A DNA stretch of 45,030 nt, taken from assembly GCA_945862455.1 (NCBI GenBank), contig CAMAXU010000014.1:1-45030 (forward strand), read 5' to 3'. Position 1 is the first letter of the stretch; each line of letters opens with the position of its first letter. The notes under the pieces were generated by a model. That model searched no databases. It was not told the DNA's origin and saw only the letters and a program-made list of their open reading frames with translations. The DNA comes from Rickettsia typhi. Lineage in GTDB: Bacteria > Pseudomonadota > Alphaproteobacteria > Rickettsiales > UBA1997. Shown here one piece after another: positions 25,180 to 33,646 of the stretch. Made by a program: the position numbers and the translations under genes.

Positions 25180-26343
25180 CTATCCCAACAAACTTCTGTA
25201 AACCTTCAAAGTTTCGTTACACATTTTTTCATTCGAGAAATTATCAACCACATTTTGCCTAGCATCGATTCCAATTTTATTAGCTTCGTCTTTTGGCATT
25301 TCCAAAACTTGATCAATCGCTTTGGCAAAACCTTCTGCATCACCAACTTCAATTAAAAATCCGGTTTTATCGTCAATTATAGTTTCTAAAGCGCCACCAA
25401 TTTTAGTTGCAATAATAATTCGATTTGATGCCTGCGCTTCAATTGCAATGCGACCAAAAGCCTCGGCGCGAACGCTTGGACAAACCACTAAATGCGAGAG
25501 CGCATAAGCAGTTGGCATATCTTTGCAAACGCCGACTATGCGCACTTTTCCTTCTAATTTTTTATCAACAATTTTGCCTTCCAGTTTTTTTCTAAATTGT
25601 TTGTGACCGTGATCTGAACCAACCATCACGCATAAAAAATCAGATTTAACTTTGGTTAATGCTTCAATCAAAAATTCATGACCTTTCCAAGCTGTAAAAC
25701 GCGCCGGCATTAAAATGATTTTTTTATCATCCGGCAAATGCCATTTTTTGCTCAAATCTATGATGCGGTTTTTTGAAACTTTTTCGTAATTAAAATAGCC
25801 CAAATCTGCGCCGCGTTGAATTACCGTAGTTTTTGCCTCACGATATTCGCTATAATTTTGGGATAAATAATTTTTGATAAAATCAGAAACCGCAATTACA
25901 GCATCAGCTTTTAACATGATGGAGTTATAAATTCTTTTGAGAGGAAAAATTTTCCATTTCCAGAATTTTAATGAATAAGTTCCGTGAACCGTCGCGACTA
26001 ATTTTGTAACGGTTTTTTTACAGGCAAAATAGCTACTCCACATTGTCGCTCTAGAGCGCACATGAACAATATCAACATTATTTTCTTTAATCAGCTTGGC
26101 GAGTTTTTTATTATTAAAATAAATTGTGATCGGATTTTTACTATGCATCGGCAGCGCAATGTGTTTGATTCCGGCTTCGCGCAATTGATAAACCAAAATT
26201 CCACCTTTCGAAACAACAATTGGTTCAAAATCAGCTTTTTTTAATGCTTTAGCAATATCAATAGTTCCGCGCTCAACTCCGCCGCTTTCTAGGGCTGGCA
26301 GTATTTGCATTACTACCATTTTTTTTCTTTCAGAATTTTCCAT
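25180..26343 (-). CDS. Glycosyltransferase family 4
   Basis: 387 residues, GT-B fold. ESGGVERGTIDIAKALKK near the N-terminus, PARFTAWKGHEFLIEAL at about 215 and CPSVRAEAFGRIAIEAQASN with the EX7E pair near 300. Typical of LPS or capsule sugar transferases (WaaG/RfaG-like) at the cytoplasmic membrane. A start at Met9 (26319), MVVMQILPALESGG, may be nearer the true N-terminus. It lies 10 bases downstream of purA on the same strand. Donor and acceptor unknown. Confidence 0.92.
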   Translation of the reverse strand: MENSERKKMVVMQILPALESGGVERGTIDIAKALKKADFEPIVVSKGGILVYQLREAGIKHIALPMHSKNPITIYFNNKKLAKLIKENNVDIVHVRSRATMWSSYFACKKTVTKLVATVHGTYSLKFWKWKIFPLKRIYNSIMLKADAVIAVSDFIKNYLSQNYSEYREAKTTVIQRGADLGYFNYEKVSKNRIIDLSKKWHLPDDKKIILMPARFTAWKGHEFLIEALTKVKSDFLCVMVGSDHGHKQFRKKLEGKIVDKKLEGKVRIVGVCKDMPTAYALSHLVVCPSVRAEAFGRIAIEAQASNRIIIATKIGGALETIIDDKTGFLIEVGDAEGFAKAIDQVLEMPKDEANKIGIDARQNVVDNFSNEKMCNETLKVYRSLLG

Positions 26344-26353
26344 GATTTAAAAA

Positions 26354-27622
26354 CTAGAGTATGATTGTTTCTTCGCGCTTAGGGCCCGTTGAAATTATTG
26401 AAGCTTTAACGTCGCAAAGGTCTTCAATTCTTTTAACATAATTACGGGCTTTTTGTGGCAATTCGGCAAGCGTTTTTGCGCCAAAAGAACTTTCTTGCCA
26501 ACCTTCCATTTCTTCGTAAATCGGCTCGATTTTATCCCACAAATGATTAGCTTGCGGCAAGTAATCAAAGGTTTTGTTGCCAATTTTATAACCAACACAA
26601 ATTTTGATTTTTTCTAGTTTATCAAGCACATCGAGTTTAGTTAAAGCAACTTCTTTCACTGAAGAAAGTTGAATTGACTGACGAACCAAAACCGCATCAA
26701 ACCAACCACAACGCCTATCGCGACCAGTTACAGTTCCAACTTCTTTTCCTTCAATACGTAAAAAATTTCCAATTTCGCATTCAAGTTCTGTTGGAAAAGG
26801 ACCAGATCCGACTCGAGTTGTGTAAGCTTTTAAAATGCCGATTGTTTTATGCAAATCAGCAACTCCCAAACAAGAACCAAGAGCAATTTGACCCGCCATT
26901 GTGTTGCTTGAGGTTACAAAAGGATAAGTTCCGTAAGTCACGTCCAGCAAGGCTCCTTGCGCACCTTCAAACATTACATTAGCAAGCGAATTAAGCTTTT
27001 TGGCAATTTCAAAAGTCGGTTTGGCGTGAATCAAAAGGCGAGCGCGGACTGGCTCTAATTCAGCAATAATTTGCTCAATCGTAACAATTTCTGCGCCCAA
27101 ACTTTTGCGCAAAAGATTATGGTAAAAAAGTAAGTTTTCTAAACGTTCAGTTAAAATTTTATCATCTATCAAATCACAAATGCGAACCGCTCTGCGCCCT
27201 GCTCTATCTTCATAAGCTGGTCCAATTCCACGCCCCGTGGTTCCAATTTTTTTCTCGCCTTTTTTACTCTCTAAAAGTTGGTCTAATTCACGATGAACTG
27301 ACAAAATTAGACAAGCATTTTCGGCAATCGCTAATTTTTCTGATTCAATTTTAATTCCAGCTTCTTCAATTTTTTTTATTTCAGAAAAAAGCGCGATTGG
27401 ATCAACAACCACGCCACTTCCAATTACTGAAAATTTTCCACGAATTATTCCCGATGGCAGCAAACTTAATTTGTAAGTTTTATCTTCAACTTTAATTGTG
27501 TGACCAGCATTATGACCGCCTTGAAAGCGCACAACTGCATCAAATTTATCTGCTAAAAAATCTACGATTTTCCCTTTACCTTCATCGCCCCATTGCAGAC
27601 CTATTATTGCTGTATTTCCCAT
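26354..27622 (-). CDS. purA: Adenylosuccinate synthetase
   Basis: 422 residues from MGNTAIIGLQWGDEGKGK; a Met four codons earlier (27634) overlaps the upstream stop and has its purine-rich tract too close, so I prefer 27622. The enzyme joins IMP and aspartate with GTP hydrolysis in the committed step to AMP. GDEGKGK (phosphate loop), GHNAGHT, GTTGRGIGPAYEDRAGR and TRVGSGPFPTE are all present. Full length. Its presence argues that the organism still makes AMP from IMP. Confidence 0.98.
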   Translation of the reverse strand: MGNTAIIGLQWGDEGKGKIVDFLADKFDAVVRFQGGHNAGHTIKVEDKTYKLSLLPSGIIRGKFSVIGSGVVVDPIALFSEIKKIEEAGIKIESEKLAIAENACLILSVHRELDQLLESKKGEKKIGTTGRGIGPAYEDRAGRRAVRICDLIDDKILTERLENLLFYHNLLRKSLGAEIVTIEQIIAELEPVRARLLIHAKPTFEIAKKLNSLANVMFEGAQGALLDVTYGTYPFVTSSNTMAGQIALGSCLGVADLHKTIGILKAYTTRVGSGPFPTELECEIGNFLRIEGKEVGTVTGRDRRCGWFDAVLVRQSIQLSSVKEVALTKLDVLDKLEKIKICVGYKIGNKTFDYLPQANHLWDKIEPIYEEMEGWQESSFGAKTLAELPQKARNYVKRIEDLCDVKASIISTGPKREETIIL

Positions 27623-27626
27623 TTTA

Positions 27627-27860
27627 CTATTCATCCTTCATTTGAATTTTAATGCCAAATATTACCGAATTAACTCCGGTTTTTTTCTCAGTTGTAAAAT
27701 ATTTGCTACAATAAGGACAAGTGACGAAATCATTTTTGCCCATATTCAAATAAACCAACGGATGCCCTGATGGTCCTTTTCCGCCATCGCAGGAAACTTT
27801 TTTCGAATCGACATGCACGATTTCAAGCGGGCTATTTTTAGGATTAATTTGAAGATTCAT
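27627..27860 (-). CDS. CHCC zinc-finger protein (NDUFS6-like)
   Basis: About 77 residues from MNLQINPKNSP (27860); an earlier Met (27911) adds a hydrophobic lead that lacks family support. The zinc ligands are visible: CDGG, GHPLVYL, and TCPYCSKYF, i.e. Cys-His-Cys-Cys. The fold matches the zf-CHCC domain of mitochondrial complex I subunit NDUFS6 and its alphaproteobacterial homologues, thought to help assemble or stabilise complex I. It sits directly upstream of purA. Confidence 0.85.
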   Translation of the reverse strand: MNLQINPKNSPLEIVHVDSKKVSCDGGKGPSGHPLVYLNMGKNDFVTCPYCSKYFTTEKKTGVNSVIFGIKIQMKDE

Positions 27861-27975
27861 TTTAAAAATTGAGAGATTAGAAATTGTTTGTTGTAAGTTT
27901 GATAAAAACAAACGACCACAACCTAATTTGCGTAAACAAGTTTTTCAATCTAAGTTTTTTAAAGTTAAACAAATT

Positions 27976-29763
27976 ATGAAAAAAATCTTCTCGTTATTTT
28001 TGGCACTAATCTTTTTACAAACTGGAAGTGCCAGCGCCGCAAGCAGCGATTGGCATGAAAACCAAAGCAAGGGTGCTAAAACAAGATTGATTGCTAGCTA
28101 TTATAAAAATCAGGCTGGAGAAAAAAAATTAATCGCCGGCATAGAATTTAAAATTGCCTCAGGTTGGAAAATTTATGGATCTGGTTCTGACGGAATTGGA
28201 ATGCCACCAAGTTTTGATTTTACCAATTCTAAAAACCTCGCAAAACACACAATTTCTTGGCCACAAGCAATTTCTGAAGAAGAAAAAATTGGCGATGAAA
28301 AATTCGCTTATTCTTCTTATAAAAATGAAGTTATAATCCCGATTGAAATTGATTTAGAGCAAGCTGATCAAGCGGTTGAAATCAATGTTCAACTTAATTA
28401 TGGATTATGCAAAGAAATCTGTGTTCCGGCAAGTGAAAGTTTTACTTTACAGATTCCCGATGAAATCGATGCCACTTCTTTAAACGAAATTCAGAAATTT
28501 TTTCCCAATCAAATCATTGATGCAAAAGAAGCACCGAAGCCGATGAATAATAATTTAGCCTTATTTTCAGCAATTTTATTGGCAATTTTTGGTGGCGCAA
28601 TTTTAAATATTATGCCCTGCGTTTTACCGGTTTTATCGATTAAATTAATTTCAGTAATACGTCATTCTGAATCCGAAATTTCTCATATCCGCTTTTCATT
28701 TTTATCGACTATCATCGGCATTTTATCTTGCTTCGTGGTCTTCGCGCTTTGCGCTTCAATCATAAAATTAACCGGAAATTCTTTGGGCTGGGGATTGCAA
28801 TTCCAAAACCCTTATTTCCTGATTTTCTTAATTGTGATTTTAATAGTTTTTGTCGGCAATTTACTGGAAGTTTTTGAAATTAATTTTGACCGTTTTTTAG
28901 CCACAACTCTTAATAAAAAAATCAGTAAAGAAGAAGAAAAGAAAAACATTTTCTTGCCTAATTTTCTTTCTGGAATTTTAGCAGTTTTGCTTGCAACGCC
29001 TTGTTCAGCGCCATTTTTAGGCGCAGCAATTTCATTTGCTTTGGTTCAAAGTTTTTTTGTAATTTTTCTGATTTTCTTTTTTATCGGCATCGGTTTTTCT
29101 CTGCCTTATTTTGTACTTATTTTTGCACCAAAATTAGTTTATATTTTGCCGCGCCCAGGAAATTGGATGATTCAAATCAAGCATTTAATGGCGGGCTTAT
29201 TAGTGGCAACAGTGATTTGGTTGATTTATGTTCTATCGCATAATATCGGCGCTTTTCCAGCATTTTTAGCTGGAATAATTGCGGTTGCGATTCTCGCCTG
29301 TTTTAAAATTAAAATCGAATTTTTCAAATTTCTGGCAATTGCAGTGCTAGTAATTTCAAGCTTTCTATTGCCGATGAAGTTGCAAAAACAACAAAAAATT
29401 TCCAAAGATTCTTATGAAAGTTTTTGGGTAGAATTTGATGAAGCTAAACTTCACCAATTAATAATTGAAGGCAAAACTGTGGTTGTTGATGTTACGGCAG
29501 ATTGGTGTTTAAGCTGTAAATTCAACAAGATCAGAGTTTTGCAGGATAAAGAAGTTATGGCAAAATTAAATGGTGGCGACATTATCGCGATGCGCGGCGA
29601 CATCACTAAACCCAATGAAAAAATCATAAATTTCTTGCACAAAAACAATCGTTTTGCAATTCCATTTAATGCAGTTTACGGACCAAAAGCGCCTGACGGT
29701 TTATTAGCAAGTGAACTTCTGACTAAGAGAGAACTTTTCGAATTAATTGAAAAAGCACAGTAA
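27976..29763 (+). CDS. dsbD: Thiol:disulfide interchange protein DsbD-like
   Basis: 595 residues from the ATG at 27976; the frame's earlier TTG (27928) would precede a clean signal peptide, so it is unlikely. Three parts: periplasmic N-terminal domain with CKEIC, eight-helix membrane domain starting INIMPCVLPVLSIKL with a second Cys at ATPCSAPFLG, and a thioredoxin-like C-terminal domain with DWCLSCK. It carries electrons from cytoplasmic thioredoxin to periplasmic partners. Divergent from the purA group. Confidence 0.93.
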   Translation: MKKIFSLFLALIFLQTGSASAASSDWHENQSKGAKTRLIASYYKNQAGEKKLIAGIEFKIASGWKIYGSGSDGIGMPPSFDFTNSKNLAKHTISWPQAISEEEKIGDEKFAYSSYKNEVIIPIEIDLEQADQAVEINVQLNYGLCKEICVPASESFTLQIPDEIDATSLNEIQKFFPNQIIDAKEAPKPMNNNLALFSAILLAIFGGAILNIMPCVLPVLSIKLISVIRHSESEISHIRFSFLSTIIGILSCFVVFALCASIIKLTGNSLGWGLQFQNPYFLIFLIVILIVFVGNLLEVFEINFDRFLATTLNKKISKEEEKKNIFLPNFLSGILAVLLATPCSAPFLGAAISFALVQSFFVIFLIFFFIGIGFSLPYFVLIFAPKLVYILPRPGNWMIQIKHLMAGLLVATVIWLIYVLSHNIGAFPAFLAGIIAVAILACFKIKIEFFKFLAIAVLVISSFLLPMKLQKQQKISKDSYESFWVEFDEAKLHQLIIEGKTVVVDVTADWCLSCKFNKIRVLQDKEVMAKLNGGDIIAMRGDITKPNEKIINFLHKNNRFAIPFNAVYGPKAPDGLLASELLTKRELFELIEKAQ

Positions 29764-29768
29764 TAAAT

Positions 29769-31232
29769 ATGACAAACCTTACAACCCTAACTCTTCGCCA
29801 AACTCTTGAAGGATTAAAATCAAAGAAATTTTCAAGCTTAGATGTAACTTCAGCTTACATAAAAAACATTGAAGCTAATCGCAATCTCAACGCTTTTATA
29901 ACCGAAACTTTTGATGTTGCTTTGGCTCAAGCTAAAAAATCTGATGAAAAAATTAGCGCTGGAACTGGCGGTGAGTTAGAAGGAATTCCTTTGGGAATAA
30001 AAGATCTTTTTTGCACCAAAAATATTCGCACTACTTCCGCTTCAAAAATGCTGGAAAACTTTATCCCAACTTACGAATCAACAGTTACCCAAAAACTTTT
30101 AGATGCTGGTTCAGTTACGCTCGGAAAATTAAACATGGATGAATTTGCCATGGGTTCCGCCAGCACCAACAGCTATTTCGGATCGGTTATCAACCCTTAC
30201 AAAAAGAAAAATTCTAACGAAGATTTAGTTCCGGGTGGCAGCTCTGGCGGCTCTTCAGCTGCAGTTGCGGCAAATTTATGTTTAGGTGCTACTGGCTCTG
30301 ACACTGGTGGCTCAATTCGCCAGCCAGCTTCTTTCACCAACACCGTTGGCGTAAAACCAACTTACGGACGCTGTTCACGTTACGGCATGATTGCTTTCGC
30401 CAGCTCGCTTGATCAAGCCGGAATTTTTGCTAAAGATGTTTATGATGCCGCGCTTTTACAGCGCGTGATTTCGGGTTTTGATGCTAAAGATTCAACTTCA
30501 GTAAATATTGCCGTGCCGCAATTTGAAGCGCTTTTAAATTCTAATATTAAAGGCAAAAAAATCGGCATTCCCAAAGAATATTTTGTCGCTGGAATGTCGG
30601 AAGAAATCATCCAACTTTGGAATCGCGGCAAAGAAATTTTACAAAAACGCGGTGCTGAAATTATCGAAATTTCTCTGCCTCACACGCAATATGCTTCTGC
30701 AGTTTATTATGTTTTAGCTTCTGCTGAATGCTCGTCAAACCTAGCGCGCTTCGATGGCGTGCGTTATGGATTTAGAGCTGAAGGAACTAATTTATCTCTG
30801 GAAGAAATGTATGAAAAAACCCGCGATCAAGGTTTTGGCGATGAAGTTAAAAGAAGAATTTTAACCGGAACTTATGTGCTTTCCGCTGGCTTTTTTGACG
30901 CTTATTATAAAAAAGCTCAAAAAGTGCGACGCCTTATTTTGCAAGACTTCGTTGATGCTTTCAAAAAAGTTGACGTGATTTTAACGCCAACAACTCCAAG
31001 CGCTGCATTTTCGATCAATCAATCAAAAGAAGTGGGAAATTCCGATCCCGTAAAAATGTATTTAAACGACGCCTTCACAATTCCGGTAAACTTAGCCGGC
31101 TTGCCCGCACTTTCAGTTCCCGCCGGTTTCGACAAAGATGGATTGCCTTTAGGATTGCAATTAATTGCCAAACATTTTGATGAACAAAATATGTTTAATG
31201 TGGCTTTGGCAATTGAAGAAGATTTTAGATAA
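29769..31232 (+). CDS. gatA: Glutamyl-tRNA(Gln)/aspartyl-tRNA(Asn) amidotransferase subunit A
   Basis: 487 residues of the amidase-signature family. Catalytic Lys77 in GIPLGIKDLF, the Ser-rich GGSSGGSSAAVAA, and the nucleophile region GSDTGGSIRQPA. It releases ammonia from glutamine to convert misacylated Glu-tRNA(Gln) in organisms lacking GlnRS. gatB and gatC are not in the window. It starts five bases after dsbD and its stop overlaps the FAD oxidoreductase start by one base. Confidence 0.97.
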   Translation: MTNLTTLTLRQTLEGLKSKKFSSLDVTSAYIKNIEANRNLNAFITETFDVALAQAKKSDEKISAGTGGELEGIPLGIKDLFCTKNIRTTSASKMLENFIPTYESTVTQKLLDAGSVTLGKLNMDEFAMGSASTNSYFGSVINPYKKKNSNEDLVPGGSSGGSSAAVAANLCLGATGSDTGGSIRQPASFTNTVGVKPTYGRCSRYGMIAFASSLDQAGIFAKDVYDAALLQRVISGFDAKDSTSVNIAVPQFEALLNSNIKGKKIGIPKEYFVAGMSEEIIQLWNRGKEILQKRGAEIIEISLPHTQYASAVYYVLASAECSSNLARFDGVRYGFRAEGTNLSLEEMYEKTRDQGFGDEVKRRILTGTYVLSAGFFDAYYKKAQKVRRLILQDFVDAFKKVDVILTPTTPSAAFSINQSKEVGNSDPVKMYLNDAFTIPVNLAGLPALSVPAGFDKDGLPLGLQLIAKHFDEQNMFNVALAIEEDFR

Positions 31233-32659
31233 TGAAAATAGCCGTCATCGGAGCGGGACCAGCTGGATTAACTGCCGCTTATCAACTTTGTAAAAAAGGA
31301 ATTGATGTCGAAATTTTCGAAAGTAGCGATGCAATTGCCGGAATGGCAAAAACAATACCACTTTGGGGTCAGCTTGTTGATTTAGGTCCACACCGCTTTT
31401 TTAGTTCCGATCCACGAGTAAATAAAATCTGGCTCGAAGCCATTGATGGGGAATATCGAATGGTCAATCGCTTAACACGCATTTATTACAAAAAAACTTT
31501 TTTTAATTATCCGCTAAAAGCATTTAATGCCCTGCGAGGACTTGGTATCATTGAAGCTGTGCATTGCGTTATGAGTTACGTTCAAGCAAAAATTCTTCCG
31601 ATAAAAAACGATTCAACCTTTGAATCATGGGTAACAAATAGATTTGGCAAAAGGCTTTTTGAAATATTTTTTAAATCTTACAGCGAGAAATTATGGGGCA
31701 TTTCTTGTAGAAAATTAGATGCCGATTTTGCTGCCCAAAGAATTAAGAATTTCTCTCTTTTTGAAGCAATAAAATCAACAATCTTGCCGCAAAAAAATTT
31801 CAAACACAAAACTTTGGTTGATGAATTTGCTTATCCCAATAAAGGTGCTGGTCAGGTTTATGATAAAATGGCACAAAAAATTCTTGCCTCTGGCGGTAAA
31901 TTAAATTTAAAAACTCCAGTTTTGGCAGTTAAGCCAGCAACTGAGAATTCTTCAGCATCAATTATACTTGAAGATGGGAAAGAAATCGAATTTGACCATA
32001 TTATTTCTTCAATGCCATTAACCGCTCTAGTAAATAATATGAAGGCTCCAAAAGAAATTAAGGATTGTGCCAAAGAGTTAAAATTCCGCAATACGATTTT
32101 AGTTTTTTTACAAATTAATGCTGACAATCTTTTTGCTGATCAATGGCTGTACATACATTCAGAAAACTTAAAAACCGGACGCATCACAAATTTTAAAAAC
32201 TGGACTTCTTCAATTAATAATGGCAATTCTCCAACCATTTTGTGCTTAGAATTTTGGTGTAATGATGAAGATGAAATTTGGTCATTTGAGGATAAAAAAC
32301 TAACAGATCTTGCCACTCAAGAAATTTATAAAACTGGTCTAGCCCCAACTAATTCAGTTCTTGATGGCAAAGTTGTTCGCGTACCAAAATGCTATCCAGT
32401 TTACAAAACTGGATATAAAAAATATTTGGAACCGGTACAAAAATTTTTATCAACCCAAAAATCGCTTTTGGTTATTGGTCGATATGGTTCATTTAAGTAT
32501 AATAACCAAGATCACAGCATATTGATGGGATTATTAGCGGCGGAAAATATTTGTGAAAATGCAAATCATGATCTTTGGAATATTAATACCGATTATGAAT
32601 ATCAGGAATCAAGCAGAATTACCGGATCTGGTTTAGAACCCGCATTCAAAATAAACTAA
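31232..32659 (+). CDS. FAD-dependent oxidoreductase, UDP-galactopyranose-mutase-like
   Basis: 475 residues. N-terminal dinucleotide fold AVIGAGPAGLTAAYQL (4-19), then EIFESSDAIAGMAKT and LVDLGPHRFFSSD, as in FAD amine-oxidase/UGM-like proteins found in polysaccharide clusters. The C-terminal YGSFKYNNQDHSILMGLLAAENI holds the FAD-contact region. It is linked to galE (3-base gap) and may act on nucleotide sugars or lipid-linked sugars. The exact reaction is unknown; a desaturase or protoporphyrinogen-oxidase-like role is an alternative. Confidence 0.75.
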   Translation: MKIAVIGAGPAGLTAAYQLCKKGIDVEIFESSDAIAGMAKTIPLWGQLVDLGPHRFFSSDPRVNKIWLEAIDGEYRMVNRLTRIYYKKTFFNYPLKAFNALRGLGIIEAVHCVMSYVQAKILPIKNDSTFESWVTNRFGKRLFEIFFKSYSEKLWGISCRKLDADFAAQRIKNFSLFEAIKSTILPQKNFKHKTLVDEFAYPNKGAGQVYDKMAQKILASGGKLNLKTPVLAVKPATENSSASIILEDGKEIEFDHIISSMPLTALVNNMKAPKEIKDCAKELKFRNTILVFLQINADNLFADQWLYIHSENLKTGRITNFKNWTSSINNGNSPTILCLEFWCNDEDEIWSFEDKKLTDLATQEIYKTGLAPTNSVLDGKVVRVPKCYPVYKTGYKKYLEPVQKFLSTQKSLLVIGRYGSFKYNNQDHSILMGLLAAENICENANHDLWNINTDYEYQESSRITGSGLEPAFKIN

Positions 32660-32662
32660 CCC

Positions 32663-33646
32663 ATGAAAAAAATTTTAATCACTGGTGGAGCGGGATACAT
32701 TGGCTCACAAACTGCTAAATTGCTGGCGTTGGATGGTTATGAGCCAGTATGTTTTGATAATCTTTCTACGGGACATGCTGAATTTGTAAAATGGGGACCT
32801 TTGGAAATTGGCGATTTACATGATTGCAAAAAGATTACCAAAATTATTACACATTATCAGCCAATTTGCGTTATGCATTTTGCTGGCAATTCCTATGTTG
32901 GTGAATCAATTTCTAATCCGCAAAAATATTACCACAATAATGTCGGCGGCACTTTATCGCTTTTAAATGCAATGCAAAATGCGAATTTAAAAAATCTTAT
33001 CTTCTCCAGCAGTTGTGCAACTTATGGCGTTTGCGATGCGGTAAAAATTGACGAAACAACAATACAAAAACCAATTAATCCTTATGGAAACAGCAAATTG
33101 ATGATTGAGAAAATTCTTTTTGATCTAGCAAATCAAGGAAAATTATCTCAAATTACTCTGCGCTATTTTAATGCCGCCGGAGCAGACAAAGACTGCGAAA
33201 TTGGCTCCAAACACAATCCAGAAACCCGCCTCATTCCTTTAGCAATAAATTCTGCCAAAGATGCAGCTGGATTAGAAATTTTTGGCACCGATTTTCCAAC
33301 AAAAGATAAAACTGCAATTAGAGATTATGTGCACGTCGAAGATCTGGGAAGGGCTCATATTCTAGCTATGAAACTTTTATTATCCAAAAGTATTAATTCT
33401 GATTTTATTAATCTGGGCAGTGGAATTGGAAGTTCGGTTTTAGAAATAATCAACAATTTAAAAAAGCTCGGACTTACCGTAAATAGTCGCAACATGCCGC
33501 GTCGCATCGGCGATCCAGCTAGTCTGGTTGCAGATATTTCAAAGGCAAAAAAAGTTTTAAACTGGGAGCCACATTATAATATTGAAGAGATTTTGCAGTC
33601 GGCCATTTTATGGAACGAACGTCAATTAAATCTCAAAAAACATTAA
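32663..33646 (+). CDS. galE: UDP-glucose 4-epimerase
   Basis: 327 residues, extended short-chain dehydrogenase. GGAGYIGSQTAKLLA NAD loop at 7-21, SSSCATYG with catalytic Ser, and NPYGNSKLMIEKIL giving Tyr-x3-Lys. Later FGTDFPTKDKTAIRDYVHVEDL is typical of GalE. It interconverts UDP-glucose and UDP-galactose (or their N-acetyl forms). Its 3' end overlaps the convergent membrane-protein gene by 21 bases. Confidence 0.93.
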   Translation: MKKILITGGAGYIGSQTAKLLALDGYEPVCFDNLSTGHAEFVKWGPLEIGDLHDCKKITKIITHYQPICVMHFAGNSYVGESISNPQKYYHNNVGGTLSLLNAMQNANLKNLIFSSSCATYGVCDAVKIDETTIQKPINPYGNSKLMIEKILFDLANQGKLSQITLRYFNAAGADKDCEIGSKHNPETRLIPLAINSAKDAAGLEIFGTDFPTKDKTAIRDYVHVEDLGRAHILAMKLLLSKSINSDFINLGSGIGSSVLEIINNLKKLGLTVNSRNMPRRIGDPASLVADISKAKKVLNWEPHYNIEEILQSAILWNERQLNLKKH

